Assembly (NCBI GenBank): GCA_938041555.1
Contig: CALIAC010000020.1
Coordinates: forward strand, 1 to 25,574
Direction: 5' to 3'
Length of the DNA stretch: 25,574 nt
From: an uncultured Candidatus Saccharibacteria bacterium
GTDB lineage: Bacteria > Patescibacteriota > Saccharimonadia > Saccharimonadales > Saccharimonadaceae
Both the position numbers and the translations under genes were made by a program. The notes beneath the pieces were generated by a model. It searched no databases. It had not been told where the DNA came from and saw nothing but the letters and a program-made list of their open reading frames with translations. This document shows positions 1 to 7,510 of this stretch, one piece after another; positions within the stretch are counted from its first letter, which is position 1, and each line of letters begins with the position of its first letter.

Positions 1-137
1 CATCACTTCATCCGATGGAGTGTGAAAACAGATTGCAATAATCTGTTTTCAGCCCTGGCGTCAAGAGGTCGATATCCAGTGAATATCGACCCTTATAGTG
101 TTCCTGAGGAGGGAGTGTGGGGAGGGTGAGCTAACAC
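1..137 (+). repeat. Structured intergenic element, copy 1 (5' arm cut off by window edge)
   Basis: This is one of four related copies in the window. It shares with the others the blocks CATCCGATGGAGTG, CAAGAGGTCGA and CCTTATAGTGTTCC. It has a hairpin GAAAACAGATT / AATCTGTTTTC with a 5-nt loop, and a second hairpin GTCGATAT / ATATCGAC with a 7-nt loop. The loop CCAG can pair with the linker CTGG. The 3' arm ends in GGGTGAGCTAACAC, and the matching 5' arm would lie before base 1. The strand is inferred from G-U pairs in the other copies. It lies beyond the 3' end of the minor-pilin operon and points toward it. I see no gene and no clear terminator in 138-336. Confidence 0.8.
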
Positions 138-336
138 AAAGAGAGCGGAGTTTCTACTGAGATGTTTCGTATATTTTGGCACATACTTAGCCACTAACTC
201 CTATTATTCTATCCAGCAACTAAACCAACTGCCATAGCACCATTTAATTAAGTACTGCGTTCATCACCCAAAACTGCTCATTCAGCGTGGATGTGATTTT
301 TCGATTTTTCTAGCTTTTTAGCTACGGCAAGGATCC

Positions 337-1497
337 CTACGGATTACACGACGCACCCAGTGGCCCGGCTTCGTCGTTGGTGACGTAGAAGTTTTTGCAG
401 AGGCTGCCAGTGATGTCGACGCCTTGCTCCGGGAAGGTGAAGCTGCCATTGGTATTGAAGCCGACATTGACACGGCTTTTGATGCGGCGAAAGATGGTGT
501 CTGCCCGGCCGGTGGAGTCGATTTCGGGCTGGACGGTATCGAACTTTGTCACGCTGCTTGCCCGTTTGAGCGAGATCTTGACGGCCGAGGCTTTGTACAG
601 GCTAGTCACACGCAAGAACGCCACACGCGAGCCCGCTGGCACAGACTCACCACCAGCCATTTGGAGGACGGCTTGGCAGGCGTAGCCACCACCGGTGTAG
701 CGCGCGTTGGAGCATGGCACGGCGTTGACGGTCGTCTGAGCACCACTATCGCTATTGGCGCGTAGGCCGGGGCGTTGGATGGTGAGTGGGTTGGCATTGT
801 CGGTGATGATGCTGGGGCGCAAGAAGTTGGTCGACACCTGGGCGCTATCGAGCTCACTTAGGCTAACGCTTGTCTTGGTGGGCAAGACAGCCTGCGCTCG
901 GATAAGAGCTGGCGCGTTGGGGCTCCACTGATCTTTGCGTGGCAACGAGCGGAGGTCGCCAGAGGTTGGTGTCTCGATGGAGGCAACTTCGTTATCGCTG
1001 TTTTTCTTGCGCATCCACTCGATCTGCACACTATCAAAGGCATCTGCACCAACCAGCGGAATGACGGTGGACTCCCCTTCTGCAAGGTCAAGCTTGACGT
1101 CCTCAGTCTTGGCCTCGATCTTGACGCAGGTGTAGGCTTGGTTGAGCGTGCTGCTGCCGCTACTCGTCTTGATGGTCGTCTCACCACTGACGGACGACAC
1201 CACACCGGCTGCCGCCACAGTGTTGCAGCGCTGCTGCTCAATGGCGCGGCGAGCCCGCTCATTACCCTTGAGAGCCGCACGGATGACGCGCTTGCCATCC
1301 TCCACCCCAGCGACCGCCGAGTCGTAGGCACTCTGCGAGAGGTCGTTATTACTGGCGCGCTGCTGCTCCTGCACCATCAGGCGGATGAAGCTCACCGTCA
1401 CCACTGCAATCAGCACGGTCGAGAACATCACCACAAAGAGCGACACCATGCCGGCCTGCCGCTGTTTGTTGCTCTGCTGTTGTATCCACCTCATCAT
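337..1497 (-). CDS. PilX-like minor pilin / T4P assembly protein
   Basis: This 386-aa protein is the last gene of the minor-pilin operon. Residues 1-16 form a short basic, glutamine-rich leader ending in Gly16. A strongly hydrophobic helix follows (about residues 17-43, beginning MVSLFVVMF), then a polar, probably extracellular domain with several cysteines near the C terminus. There is no Glu at position 5 after the presumed cleavage site, unlike canonical pilins. That pattern, and its place after three other prepilins, resembles PilX-type members of the fimU-pilV-pilW-pilX order known from proteobacteria. It starts 1 nt after the upstream stop; an AGGGG ribosome site overlaps that gene's end and fits either ATG of the doublet. 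Inference: a pilus priming or tip component. Specific function is unproven. Confidence 0.7.
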   Translation of the reverse strand: MMRWIQQQSNKQRQAGMVSLFVVMFSTVLIAVVTVSFIRLMVQEQQRASNNDLSQSAYDSAVAGVEDGKRVIRAALKGNERARRAIEQQRCNTVAAAGVVSSVSGETTIKTSSGSSTLNQAYTCVKIEAKTEDVKLDLAEGESTVIPLVGADAFDSVQIEWMRKKNSDNEVASIETPTSGDLRSLPRKDQWSPNAPALIRAQAVLPTKTSVSLSELDSAQVSTNFLRPSIITDNANPLTIQRPGLRANSDSGAQTTVNAVPCSNARYTGGGYACQAVLQMAGGESVPAGSRVAFLRVTSLYKASAVKISLKRASSVTKFDTVQPEIDSTGRADTIFRRIKSRVNVGFNTNGSFTFPEQGVDITGSLCKNFYVTNDEAGPLGASCNP

Positions 1498-1498
1498 T

Positions 1499-2251
1499 CT
1501 ACCCCTGTATCAATGTCTCAAAAATATTAATGGCGCAGAAGTTATAATTAGCACTGTCGTTCGTGGGTGGCTTGCAGGTCTGGTTGGCGGTGTTGATCGT
1601 ATCTTGCTGGTTTGTCCCAATGACGAAGCGGAGGCGGTAGATGGTGTGCGTGCCCTCGGTCGATTCGATAACGGGATTGATCTGCAGATCGCGCAGCGCC
1701 AAATCCCCCTCGCGCGAGCCCAGCAGCTCCGTTGCTTTGCTAAGAAATACATCGGTCGAGTACGTGCCACGAGCCGTTGGGTTGCAATACTGCGCACCGG
1801 CATCGGCCACGCGAGCGAGGACGATCATATCACCGCGCACATCACCCTGGCGTGTGTCGTTTTGGTAGCGGATGGCACTGCCTTGCTGTAGCTTGGCGGC
1901 TGGGCTCCATACGTACGACATCGTGCCAAAGCACAGGCGCCCTAGCCCACCACCTTTGTCTGGCGACACATAGCGAATCCCATCCGCCGAGGCCAAGGCA
2001 TCGCGCCGGAAGGAGTCGGCCACATCGCGCCCCGCGAGGTTAATCGACTTGAGCGTTACTCCCTTCGTATACAGGCCAATAATCTGCAGCGTGGAGGTCG
2101 TAATGGCAATGAGCAGCACCGAGAGGAAGCTCATCGCCAGCAGCAGCTCGATGAGGGTGAAGCCTGACTCTTTGCGCTGTGCGGCCTGCCGTGCTAGGTG
2201 CTGCCGCAGCTTCTCTCCTTGTGTTTTACCTTTGTTAGCGCGCCACATCAT
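1499..2251 (-). CDS. PilW-like minor prepilin
   Basis: This 250-aa protein has a class III signal: an unusually long basic leader of 30 residues ending in Gly30, then FTLIELLLAM with the conserved Glu at mature position 5 and a hydrophobic helix to about residue 55. PilD would cleave after Gly30 and methylate Phe31. The rest is a soluble pilin head with a few cysteines, including one in the C-terminal region that could form a disulfide. The start overlaps the end of the preceding pilin gene by 17 nt, with a GAGG ribosome site, so the two are translationally coupled. Position in the operon suggests a PilW/PilJ-like role in pilus initiation; subtype assignment is by order and length only. Confidence 0.78.
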   Translation of the reverse strand: MMWRANKGKTQGEKLRQHLARQAAQRKESGFTLIELLLAMSFLSVLLIAITTSTLQIIGLYTKGVTLKSINLAGRDVADSFRRDALASADGIRYVSPDKGGGLGRLCFGTMSYVWSPAAKLQQGSAIRYQNDTRQGDVRGDMIVLARVADAGAQYCNPTARGTYSTDVFLSKATELLGSREGDLALRDLQINPVIESTEGTHTIYRLRFVIGTNQQDTINTANQTCKPPTNDSANYNFCAINIFETLIQG

Positions 2252-2837
2252 ACAACCTCGTTACGGTGCCAATCGTCATTGGCTTATCACTCGCCACGGT
2301 GGGCCAGCAGGCAGAGACATACACATCATAGGCGAGGTTGGCATTAGCACCCTCCGCCTTGACAATCTGGACGAAGAGCCCCTGCGCCCGCGGATCATTG
2401 CCAAAGTCTACCTTGCTGTAGGTCGTGGGCTCGGGCTGGTAGCTCGCATTGGTCGGCTCGAAGAGACGGATGACCTGCTTGCCCGTGGCAGCATCGACCC
2501 GCGGCGCAACAAAGAATGCGCCGCGCCCCCGCAATGTATCTGGCGAAAGGCGGCAGTTGCTCTCAGCGAGCTCGCTCAGTGTAATAGGCGTGGTCGTGCC
2601 TACCTTGCCTTTGATGGTCTCCCACAGCTGCTGGTTGACTGCCTGCTGAGCAGTCCGAATCAGCAACACCTGCGAGTCGATCTGCTGTCGCACCTGTGTT
2701 ACCTCCAGCGAGCGCTGCGCCAGCGCCATGCCTTGGTTCATAATCATAAACGCCCCCACAATCACCATACTAAACAGCACGAAGGCAAACATCACCTCAA
2801 TGATCGTATCACCCCGCTCGTGGCGACGCCCTAGCAT
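2235..2837 (-). CDS. PilV-like minor prepilin with Asp at +1
   Basis: This 200-aa protein has a short leader MLGRRHERG, then DTIIEVMFAF and a helix to about residue 33. The expected cleavage site is Gly9|Asp10, and Glu14 is the usual Glu at mature position 5. Canonical pilins carry Phe, Met or Leu at +1, so the acidic residue is unusual and recalls the atypical +1 of GspK-like or some minor pilins. A GGAGGA ribosome site lies 8 nt before the ATG inside the upstream gene, and the two reading frames overlap by 7 nt. It is the second gene of the minor-pilin operon. Inference: minor pilin of the PilV/GspI class. Confidence 0.75.
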   Translation of the reverse strand: MLGRRHERGDTIIEVMFAFVLFSMVIVGAFMIMNQGMALAQRSLEVTQVRQQIDSQVLLIRTAQQAVNQQLWETIKGKVGTTTPITLSELAESNCRLSPDTLRGRGAFFVAPRVDAATGKQVIRLFEPTNASYQPEPTTYSKVDFGNDPRAQGLFVQIVKAEGANANLAYDVYVSACWPTVASDKPMTIGTVTRLYDVAR

Positions 2838-3541
2838 TGGCCTATTCCTCCACCGATCAGCTTCACACTACTGGCCGAGCTGCCACCCCGGGCAATCACT
2901 GCCCCGCTAATGCCAGTAAAGACCAAGCCATCGGGGTCGATACAGAGGTTGGTGTCGCCTTTTTGGGCGTCGTTATCAGGCGAGAGGACGGTCATAGGGT
3001 TGTCTGTGTTACCAATGTAGGTCTTGATGGCACCACTGGAGGGCGAGCGCACGATCAAATACGAGTGACGTGCACCCTGCCGCAGCGCCGTCTCCCAGGC
3101 TAGTTCATACGTAGTCGTTTGGCTGGCGGTGTCCGACAAAACAAGCCCCGAGTGAGTTAGCGCCTCATAATCCGTTGCTGCGGTTGAGCCATCGCGCGTA
3201 GCATAGATTGTCCGCGCGATGAGGCTTCGGCCATCACGGCCAGTAGTAATGAACCGCCCAATAATGGTGCACTCGCTCGTGCCAGGCACCTGCGGAGTAA
3301 TACTCTGACTAATGCCGCTGGTGCTACAGCCAAGGTTGCGGTCGTGATCATTCTGGACATTCACCACCCGGTCGTACTCCCCCTGGAAGAAGCTCACCAG
3401 CGAATGGGTGGCATCGCGGTAGCGCTGCGCATTGACCGTCGCACCCACACCTACCATAATCCCAGCTGCCATTGCCCCACTCACCGCCAAAAACAGCATC
3501 ATCTCAATAATGGTGAACCCTGGCTTCACTGGCATACTCAT
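2831..3541 (-). CDS. FimT/GspH-like minor prepilin
   Basis: This is the first gene of the minor-pilin operon, 236 aa from the chosen ATG at 3541. The class III signal is MSMPVKPG|FTIIEMMLFL, with Glu13 at mature position 5, followed by a hydrophobic helix to about residue 30. The head domain has cysteines in NLGCSTSG, SECTIIG and near CIDPDG, and ends in GQC, so disulfides are possible. I prefer this start over an upstream in-frame codon because a GAGG ribosome site and an extended -10 box (TGCTATACT) sit just before it and would overlap the longer form. FimT-like minor pilins have been linked to DNA binding in natural transformation elsewhere; that role is only a possibility here. Confidence 0.78.
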   Translation of the reverse strand: MSMPVKPGFTIIEMMLFLAVSGAMAAGIMVGVGATVNAQRYRDATHSLVSFFQGEYDRVVNVQNDHDRNLGCSTSGISQSITPQVPGTSECTIIGRFITTGRDGRSLIARTIYATRDGSTAATDYEALTHSGLVLSDTASQTTTYELAWETALRQGARHSYLIVRSPSSGAIKTYIGNTDNPMTVLSPDNDAQKGDTNLCIDPDGLVFTGISGAVIARGGSSASSVKLIGGGIGQC

Positions 3542-3550
3542 AACCTCTCT

Positions 3551-3559
3551 AGTATAGCA
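3551..3559 (-). promoter_or_regulatory. Extended -10 promoter of the minor-pilin operon
   Basis: TGCTATACT on the minus strand ends 9 nt before the ATG at 3541, with GAGG between. No clear -35 box is visible. The same layout precedes pilD. Confidence 0.6.
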
Positions 3560-3635
3560 CAAGCAGCATTAGCAGCACAGGGCGATGGGGCGATTCTGGG
3601 GAGAGATGATGCCCTGCAAAGCTCAGGCAAAGAAC

Positions 3636-3662
3636 GCAAAAACCAGCCACTTCTGGGCTGGT
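3636..3662 (-). terminator. Intrinsic terminator after the 3696-4448 gene
   Basis: On the minus strand the 7-bp stem ACCAGCC / GGCTGGT is followed at once by TTTTTGCG. It lies about 35 nt past the stop of the orphan gene and separates it from the minor-pilin operon promoter. Confidence 0.75.
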
Positions 3663-3695
3663 CTTTGCTTGGCTCACTTCGAAGGGTTTTACTGC

Positions 3696-4448
3696 CTACT
3701 GCGTCTCTTCGCCAGCTAGTAACTCCGCTTCAATATCTTGCATAGCAGCAAGGACGAGCTCGTACGCCTTAGGATCAACTGAATCGGTCAACCACTCTAA
3801 CTTACCAACATCAAGTATCTTAGGCTCATCATTACACCGGCCAGCAAGGGTTACCAGTACTGTCCCTCGCTGGTGAAGACCACGGCGGTAATCCTTCTGT
3901 TCCTCTGTTAGTGGTCGATCGGAATACACTTCGACTGCTGGGTCAGTTACGATGCTAATGATGTAACCACCCTTATTATACTGAGTTTCATTATGTGGGT
4001 CAGTGATATCGCAGTCGCTCCATTTACGTATCGAGGTCTCTTGAGCTTGTCCCCAACCACTATCATCACGTGCACCCTTGGGGATAAGCCGCGCCGCAAC
4101 GGCCGTCTCATACTGAACGAAGCTCCCACGAAAATTTTCAGTCTCGTCGCCAGCATGACTGCTCACGACAACATGCTTATCCTCAGGCCGGCTACCAAAG
4201 CCATTCTCTGCCAATACCCCGCCAAGCCGCTGTATTTCATTGGCGATATCCTCACATCGGCGTTCATTGTCTTCTCTGGCAAGGTCTGCTTTAATCTTTT
4301 GTTCAGCCTCTTCCATTCGCCGAGTATACTCATCATTTATTCCATCCCTAAACTCTTGGGTATTTGGCGTTGGGAAGTCTCGCAACTCTGGCTTATACGG
4401 TTCTTGTTGTTTTGTCTCACTACTCAGTGGCTGGTCATATCGTGGCAT
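3696..4448 (-). CDS. Orphan cytoplasmic protein with N-terminal coiled coil
   Basis: This 250-aa protein is not recognised. It has no signal peptide or membrane segment. Residues 1-35 are polar and Pro/Gln-rich. Residues 40-75 are highly charged and likely coiled coil (RRMEEAEQKIKADLARED). The remainder looks like a mixed alpha/beta domain, with YNKGGYIISIV near residue 155 and an acidic C-terminal helix. The second ATG of a doublet is chosen because AAGGAG lies 5 nt before it. It has its own TTGACA promoter and its own terminator, so it is a single-gene unit wedged between pilD and the minor pilins. The gene looks more AT-rich than its pilus neighbours (judged by eye). Its architecture resembles that of the orphan at 16283-17053. 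Function unknown. Confidence 0.7.
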   Translation of the reverse strand: MPRYDQPLSSETKQQEPYKPELRDFPTPNTQEFRDGINDEYTRRMEEAEQKIKADLAREDNERRCEDIANEIQRLGGVLAENGFGSRPEDKHVVVSSHAGDETENFRGSFVQYETAVAARLIPKGARDDSGWGQAQETSIRKWSDCDITDPHNETQYNKGGYIISIVTDPAVEVYSDRPLTEEQKDYRRGLHQRGTVLVTLAGRCNDEPKILDVGKLEWLTDSVDPKAYELVLAAMQDIEAELLAGEETQ

Positions 4449-4482
4449 CATATCTCCTTGGAGTTAGGTGTTTATGATGCCT

Positions 4483-4510
4483 ATAGTACTCTCTCTCTCT
4501 GGATTGTCAA
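4483..4510 (-). promoter_or_regulatory. Sigma-70-type promoter of the orphan gene
   Basis: On the minus strand TTGACA (4505-4510) and TACTAT (4483-4488) are 16 nt apart. The spacer is a (GA)n run. The start codon is about 35 nt downstream, after AAGGAG. Confidence 0.6.
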
Positions 4511-4558
4511 GTATTACATCAGGTTTATAAGAAGGAGCAAATCTACCCAGCCTGAGCC

Positions 4559-5428
4559 TCAAAAGCCCAGCGGCAATGCCACCAGCGCGCGCAAGATAGA
4601 CCCACCAAACAAGAGCGAGATAACGCAGCCAATGATGAGTAGCGGCCCAAATGGCACCTGCGAGCGCGTATTGAGCTGGCCACGCGCTAGGCCCGGCAGG
4701 ACGATGATACAACCCAGCATGTTAGAGAAAAACAGCGTCATAAAGGCCAATCGCCAATCGCCCAGCAGTAGCGCCAAGCCCACGCAGAGCTTCACATCAC
4801 CAAAGCCAATCCACGCCCCGCGCGAGATGGCATACAGCCCACCATACAGCCCCGCCAGCAGCGCCACCGCCCCCGTGAGCGATACAAAGTCAATATCGTG
4901 CAACGTCATCACCCGCACCAGCACGAAGAGTGCGCCCAATACCATCAAACCATAGTTGAGCGGGTCGGGCAGGAGCTGCCACTTGGCGTCATACGCCGCG
5001 AGGATCATCAGCACCAAGGCTACCACCACCCATACAGCAAAGAGCAGACTGCTGGCTGGCAGTGCCCACGGCCACACCAGGTACGACAGTGCCAGGCCCA
5101 CCCCCAACACCAGCTCCATCACCAGCTCGAACCAACCAATAAACTGCTGGCAATAGCGACAGCGCCCACCAGTCGATAGCCAGCTCACCACTGGGAGCAG
5201 ATCATACCACGCCAGCACATGCCCACACTGCAGGCAGCGCGAGCGATCGTCTCGCAGTGTGCCTTGCAAGAGGACGCGTAGTTGACGCCATTCGTGTTTG
5301 TCGTAGGGGTGGCCGGTTTGCTTATCAGTCCGCAGTTGCCGCGCACGCACCCGCCACACTTGCGCACCCGCAAAACTACCCAGCACTACGCCGAGAAGGA
5401 GCAGTGCGCCTGCTATCAAGATCGTCAT
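4559..5428 (-). CDS. pilD: Prepilin peptidase / N-methyltransferase PilD
   Basis: This 289-aa polytopic membrane enzyme cleaves type IV prepilin leaders after Gly and methylates the new N terminus. The N-terminal hydrophobic segment (1-25) is followed by a cytoplasmic loop with two CxxC pairs, Cys65/Cys68 and Cys90/Cys93, the zinc-binding site of bifunctional PilD enzymes. The catalytic aspartates of this GxGD-type protease family are visible as Asp147 (AAYDAKWQLLPD) and Asp211 in GFGDVKL. About seven to eight hydrophobic segments cover the rest, which matches the family. It has its own extended -10 promoter 8 nt before the start. Its substrates are presumably the prepilins encoded on either side. 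Confidence 0.95.
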   Translation of the reverse strand: MTILIAGALLLLGVVLGSFAGAQVWRVRARQLRTDKQTGHPYDKHEWRQLRVLLQGTLRDDRSRCLQCGHVLAWYDLLPVVSWLSTGGRCRYCQQFIGWFELVMELVLGVGLALSYLVWPWALPASSLLFAVWVVVALVLMILAAYDAKWQLLPDPLNYGLMVLGALFVLVRVMTLHDIDFVSLTGAVALLAGLYGGLYAISRGAWIGFGDVKLCVGLALLLGDWRLAFMTLFFSNMLGCIIVLPGLARGQLNTRSQVPFGPLLIIGCVISLLFGGSILRALVALPLGF

Positions 5429-5436
5429 ACCTCACT

Positions 5437-5445
5437 AGTATAGCA
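5437..5445 (-). promoter_or_regulatory. Extended -10 promoter of pilD
   Basis: TGCTATACT on the minus strand is followed by AGTGAGGT and then the pilD ATG, giving an 8-nt gap. The surroundings closely match those of the minor-pilin operon promoter. Confidence 0.6.
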
Positions 5446-5527
5446 AAGATATGCAAGAACGTGCTACATCCTCACGCGCTATCGAAGGCCAGTGCAGATA
5501 CAAGCCAAACCTTCCTCACTGTATGAT

Positions 5528-5638
5528 GAACTGCTGGGTTGTGCTTGTGTAAGAAAAATATCTGGAGACCAGCAAGCAGATACATGCTATGTATTATCTG
5601 GCCGGAACATTTTCATCACACGTACAACCCAGCAGTTC
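5528..5638. repeat. Intergenic structured element bounded by a 15-bp inverted repeat
   Basis: Perfect arms GAACTGCTGGGTTGT (5528-5542) and its complement (5624-5638) enclose about 80 nt. An additional GTGT / ACAC pairing and an internal hairpin around ATACAT-GCT-ATGTAT are visible. The segment 5551-5578 contains the small palindrome CTGGAGACCAG and recurs at 19889-19919. The element lies between the terminator of the major pilin gene and the pilD promoter. Strand and function are unknown. Confidence 0.6.
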
Positions 5639-5653
5639 GTGTACTCCATACAT

Positions 5654-5685
5654 AAAAAGAGGCTGGCACCCCTTTGGTGTCAGCC
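5654..5685 (-). terminator. Intrinsic terminator of the major pilin gene
   Basis: On the minus strand the 10-bp stem GGCTGACACC / GGTGCCAGCC (one G-U pair) is followed by TCTTTTT. It lies about 29 nt beyond the pilin stop codon. Confidence 0.85.
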
Positions 5686-5713
5686 ATCTTCTTGTACATC
5701 TTCTGCTTGCCTA

Positions 5714-6172
5714 CTATGACTCGAGACAGTATGCCACGCCGTTGCCGCCCGCCTCTAGCTTGGTGACGACGACGAATTGCTTCGATGTACCCTTCTTGAG
5801 AGTAGCACCGTCAGAGTTGGTGGCGTCGCAGCGCACACCCTTGACGACGATGGCGCTCTCGGTAGAAGGCGTTACGGTGCCATTGCCCGCGTTGTCTTGG
5901 ACGGTGATGCTCTCTTTGTCGAGGTTCGAGAGGTCGCCCAGGTAGCCCTTGAGGCCATTACTGTCGGGGAACTTCCCACGGTTGTTTGATGTATATTGCG
6001 TCACGGCAGCAGCGATGTTTTGCACATCATTCTTGCGTGCTGTGTCGCGCTGGCCCCGCTGCAGAGCAGGCAGCGCCACAAAGACCATCAAGAATATCAA
6101 GGCGGCAATCGCCAGCACCAGCATCACCTCGATGATGGTAAACCCTTCTTGCTTCGCTTGGTGTTGTTTCAT
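5714..6172 (-). CDS. pilA: Major type IV pilin (PilA-like)
   Basis: This 152-aa prepilin is the most canonical pilin in the window. The leader MKQHQAKQEG ends in Gly10, followed by FTIIEVMLVL with Glu15 at mature position 5. The helix runs to about residue 35 and continues as an amphipathic alpha-1 (QRGQRDTARKNDVQNIAAAV). The small head carries two cysteines near the C terminus (VRCDATN and AYCLES), the usual place of the disulfide-bounded D-region. An AAGGAG ribosome site lies 10 nt before the ATG at 6172, which is preferred over an upstream in-frame start. It is a single-gene unit with its own promoter and a strong terminator, as expected of an abundant fibre subunit. That it is the major pilin is inference from size and expression signals. 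Confidence 0.85.
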   Translation of the reverse strand: MKQHQAKQEGFTIIEVMLVLAIAALIFLMVFVALPALQRGQRDTARKNDVQNIAAAVTQYTSNNRGKFPDSNGLKGYLGDLSNLDKESITVQDNAGNGTVTPSTESAIVVKGVRCDATNSDGATLKKGTSKQFVVVTKLEAGGNGVAYCLES

Positions 6173-6222
6173 ACTTATACTTCTCCTTTGTACCAATGTA
6201 CGAATATGCTTACGTTACTGCT

Positions 6223-6251
6223 ATCATAGCGTAGAATGGCAGCGTTGTCTA
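6223..6251 (-). promoter_or_regulatory. Sigma-70-type promoter of the major pilin gene
   Basis: On the minus strand TAGACA (6246-6251) and TATGAT (6223-6228) are separated by exactly 17 nt. The leader to the ATG is about 45 nt and contains AAGGAG, unlike the nearly leaderless layout of neighbouring operons. Confidence 0.55.
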
Positions 6252-6337
6252 GGTTTTGTTCGCACGAGATGATGAACCTATATGGAGAGATGCAAAGCTG
6301 CGCTATGTTGCCAGTATTTGGGTATGATTGCTACCCC

Positions 6338-7510
6338 CTATTTCTGTGGGACATCAATGTATTCTTGCACTTTGCCGTCGCTTTTGAGCTGGGCAACTTG
6401 CTTGGTGAGCTCGGTGAGGGGGATGTAGAGGTAGGTGAAGCGGATTTTGCTGTCGTTTTTTTCGTTGACTTTGACGAAGTAGTAGCCACTGTCTGTTGTA
6501 CTCTTGATAGCACCAGAGGGTTTGCCAGGCTCGAGCTTAGCGATCTCGCTCACCGCGAGGCCGTTGTAGCTACTGGCGAGGTTGATCAGGCCAGAATCCC
6601 CCACCTGCGGCTTGCTCCGGCCACTGCCACCAAGCTGGGTCGCGATTTTGGCAAACTCACCATTGCTACTTGCCACCAACCCCGCGGCTTTGCGCTGCAA
6701 CTCATCGGCCGTCTTATCAACCGCAAAGGCCACTCGAGCCCGCACAATGCTGCGCCGCACCGCCTGGCGATAATCCGATGGCGACCAGTTATACATCATG
6801 CGCGACGATGCATCATACGTTTCTTGGCTAATTTTGCCATTGGCGGTGTTGCGCTGCTGCTCGATAACGGTATCAATGTCTTGGTCGCTCACGGTGATGT
6901 TGTGCTGGCGCGCTAGCTTGGCGGCGTAGGTGTCGACCAGCGCCCGGTTGAGTGACTCACGCTTGATGTGCTTGAGCTGCTCGCGGCCATCATCACTGTC
7001 GATGCGGATCTCATCATACTTACCTAGATAATACTTAGATCCCCGATACTGCACCAGGTAGTCGCTATAGCGCACCAGCTCGCCATCAATGCTAGCCACC
7101 GGCACAGGAAAGATCTGCGTCATGCGGTAGAGGAGGTTGTTGGAGCTCTGGGCAATGTAGAGCTGCTGCCACGCCACCGCTGCCAGCAGCAAGGCCGCTA
7201 CCAAGGCCACAATAATCGTGTTGATAATCACCCGCCGACGCGACGTCTGGACGGGATGTTTGAACTTGCGCCCACCAGCCAATATCTCCTCGCGGTGTGC
7301 TGCTACTGTCTCGTTGGTGATGCGCTCGAACTTCTTGGGAGTGTTGGGGTTGGCTGTGCCCGCCTCTGTTTTGGCAGATTTGCCCGCTTTCTTGCCCTTT
7401 CGCTGCGGCTTGAGTGCTGCAAGGCGATCTTTCAGACCGGCGGCTGGGGCAGTTGATGTAGACTGAGCGCCGTAGCGGCTGCGTTTGGGTTTTTTGCTTG
7501 GTAATTTCAT
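6338..7510 (-). CDS. Membrane-anchored SurA/PrsA-type foldase (PpiC-like peptidyl-prolyl isomerase)
   Basis: This 390-aa protein starts with about 90 cytoplasmic residues rich in Lys, Pro and Ala, then one transmembrane helix (94-114), then an outward-facing domain. Residues about 135-270 look like a SurA-type N-terminal chaperone domain with long helices. Residues about 275-360 resemble a parvulin rotamase domain (FAKIATQLG, VGDSGLINLAS, LEPGKPSGAIKSTTDSGYYFVKV). Such proteins help secreted proteins fold outside the membrane. Its ATG overlaps the stop of the PH-domain gene (ATGA), so the two are co-translated. Being next to the pilin gene makes pilins or surface proteins plausible clients, but that is inference. 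The domain is divergent, so isomerase activity is not certain. Confidence 0.75.
   Translation of the reverse strand: MKLPSKKPKRSRYGAQSTSTAPAAGLKDRLAALKPQRKGKKAGKSAKTEAGTANPNTPKKFERITNETVAAHREEILAGGRKFKHPVQTSRRRVIINTIIVALVAALLLAAVAWQQLYIAQSSNNLLYRMTQIFPVPVASIDGELVRYSDYLVQYRGSKYYLGKYDEIRIDSDDGREQLKHIKRESLNRALVDTYAAKLARQHNITVSDQDIDTVIEQQRNTANGKISQETYDASSRMMYNWSPSDYRQAVRRSIVRARVAFAVDKTADELQRKAAGLVASSNGEFAKIATQLGGSGRSKPQVGDSGLINLASSYNGLAVSEIAKLEPGKPSGAIKSTTDSGYYFVKVNEKNDSKIRFTYLYIPLTELTKQVAQLKSDGKVQEYIDVPQK

Noticed and set aside
290..336. Terminator after the PilX-like gene
   Set aside because: The short TAGCT / AGCTA stem is followed by A residues in the gene's direction. T runs exist only on the opposite strand.
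2049..2834. 261-codon plus-strand open frame
   Set aside because: It is antisense to two minor pilins with clear class III signals. It is a shadow.
3993..4955. 320-codon plus-strand open frame
   Set aside because: It runs antisense across the orphan gene and pilD, both with clear promoters and, for pilD, family motifs. Its translation resembles no protein.
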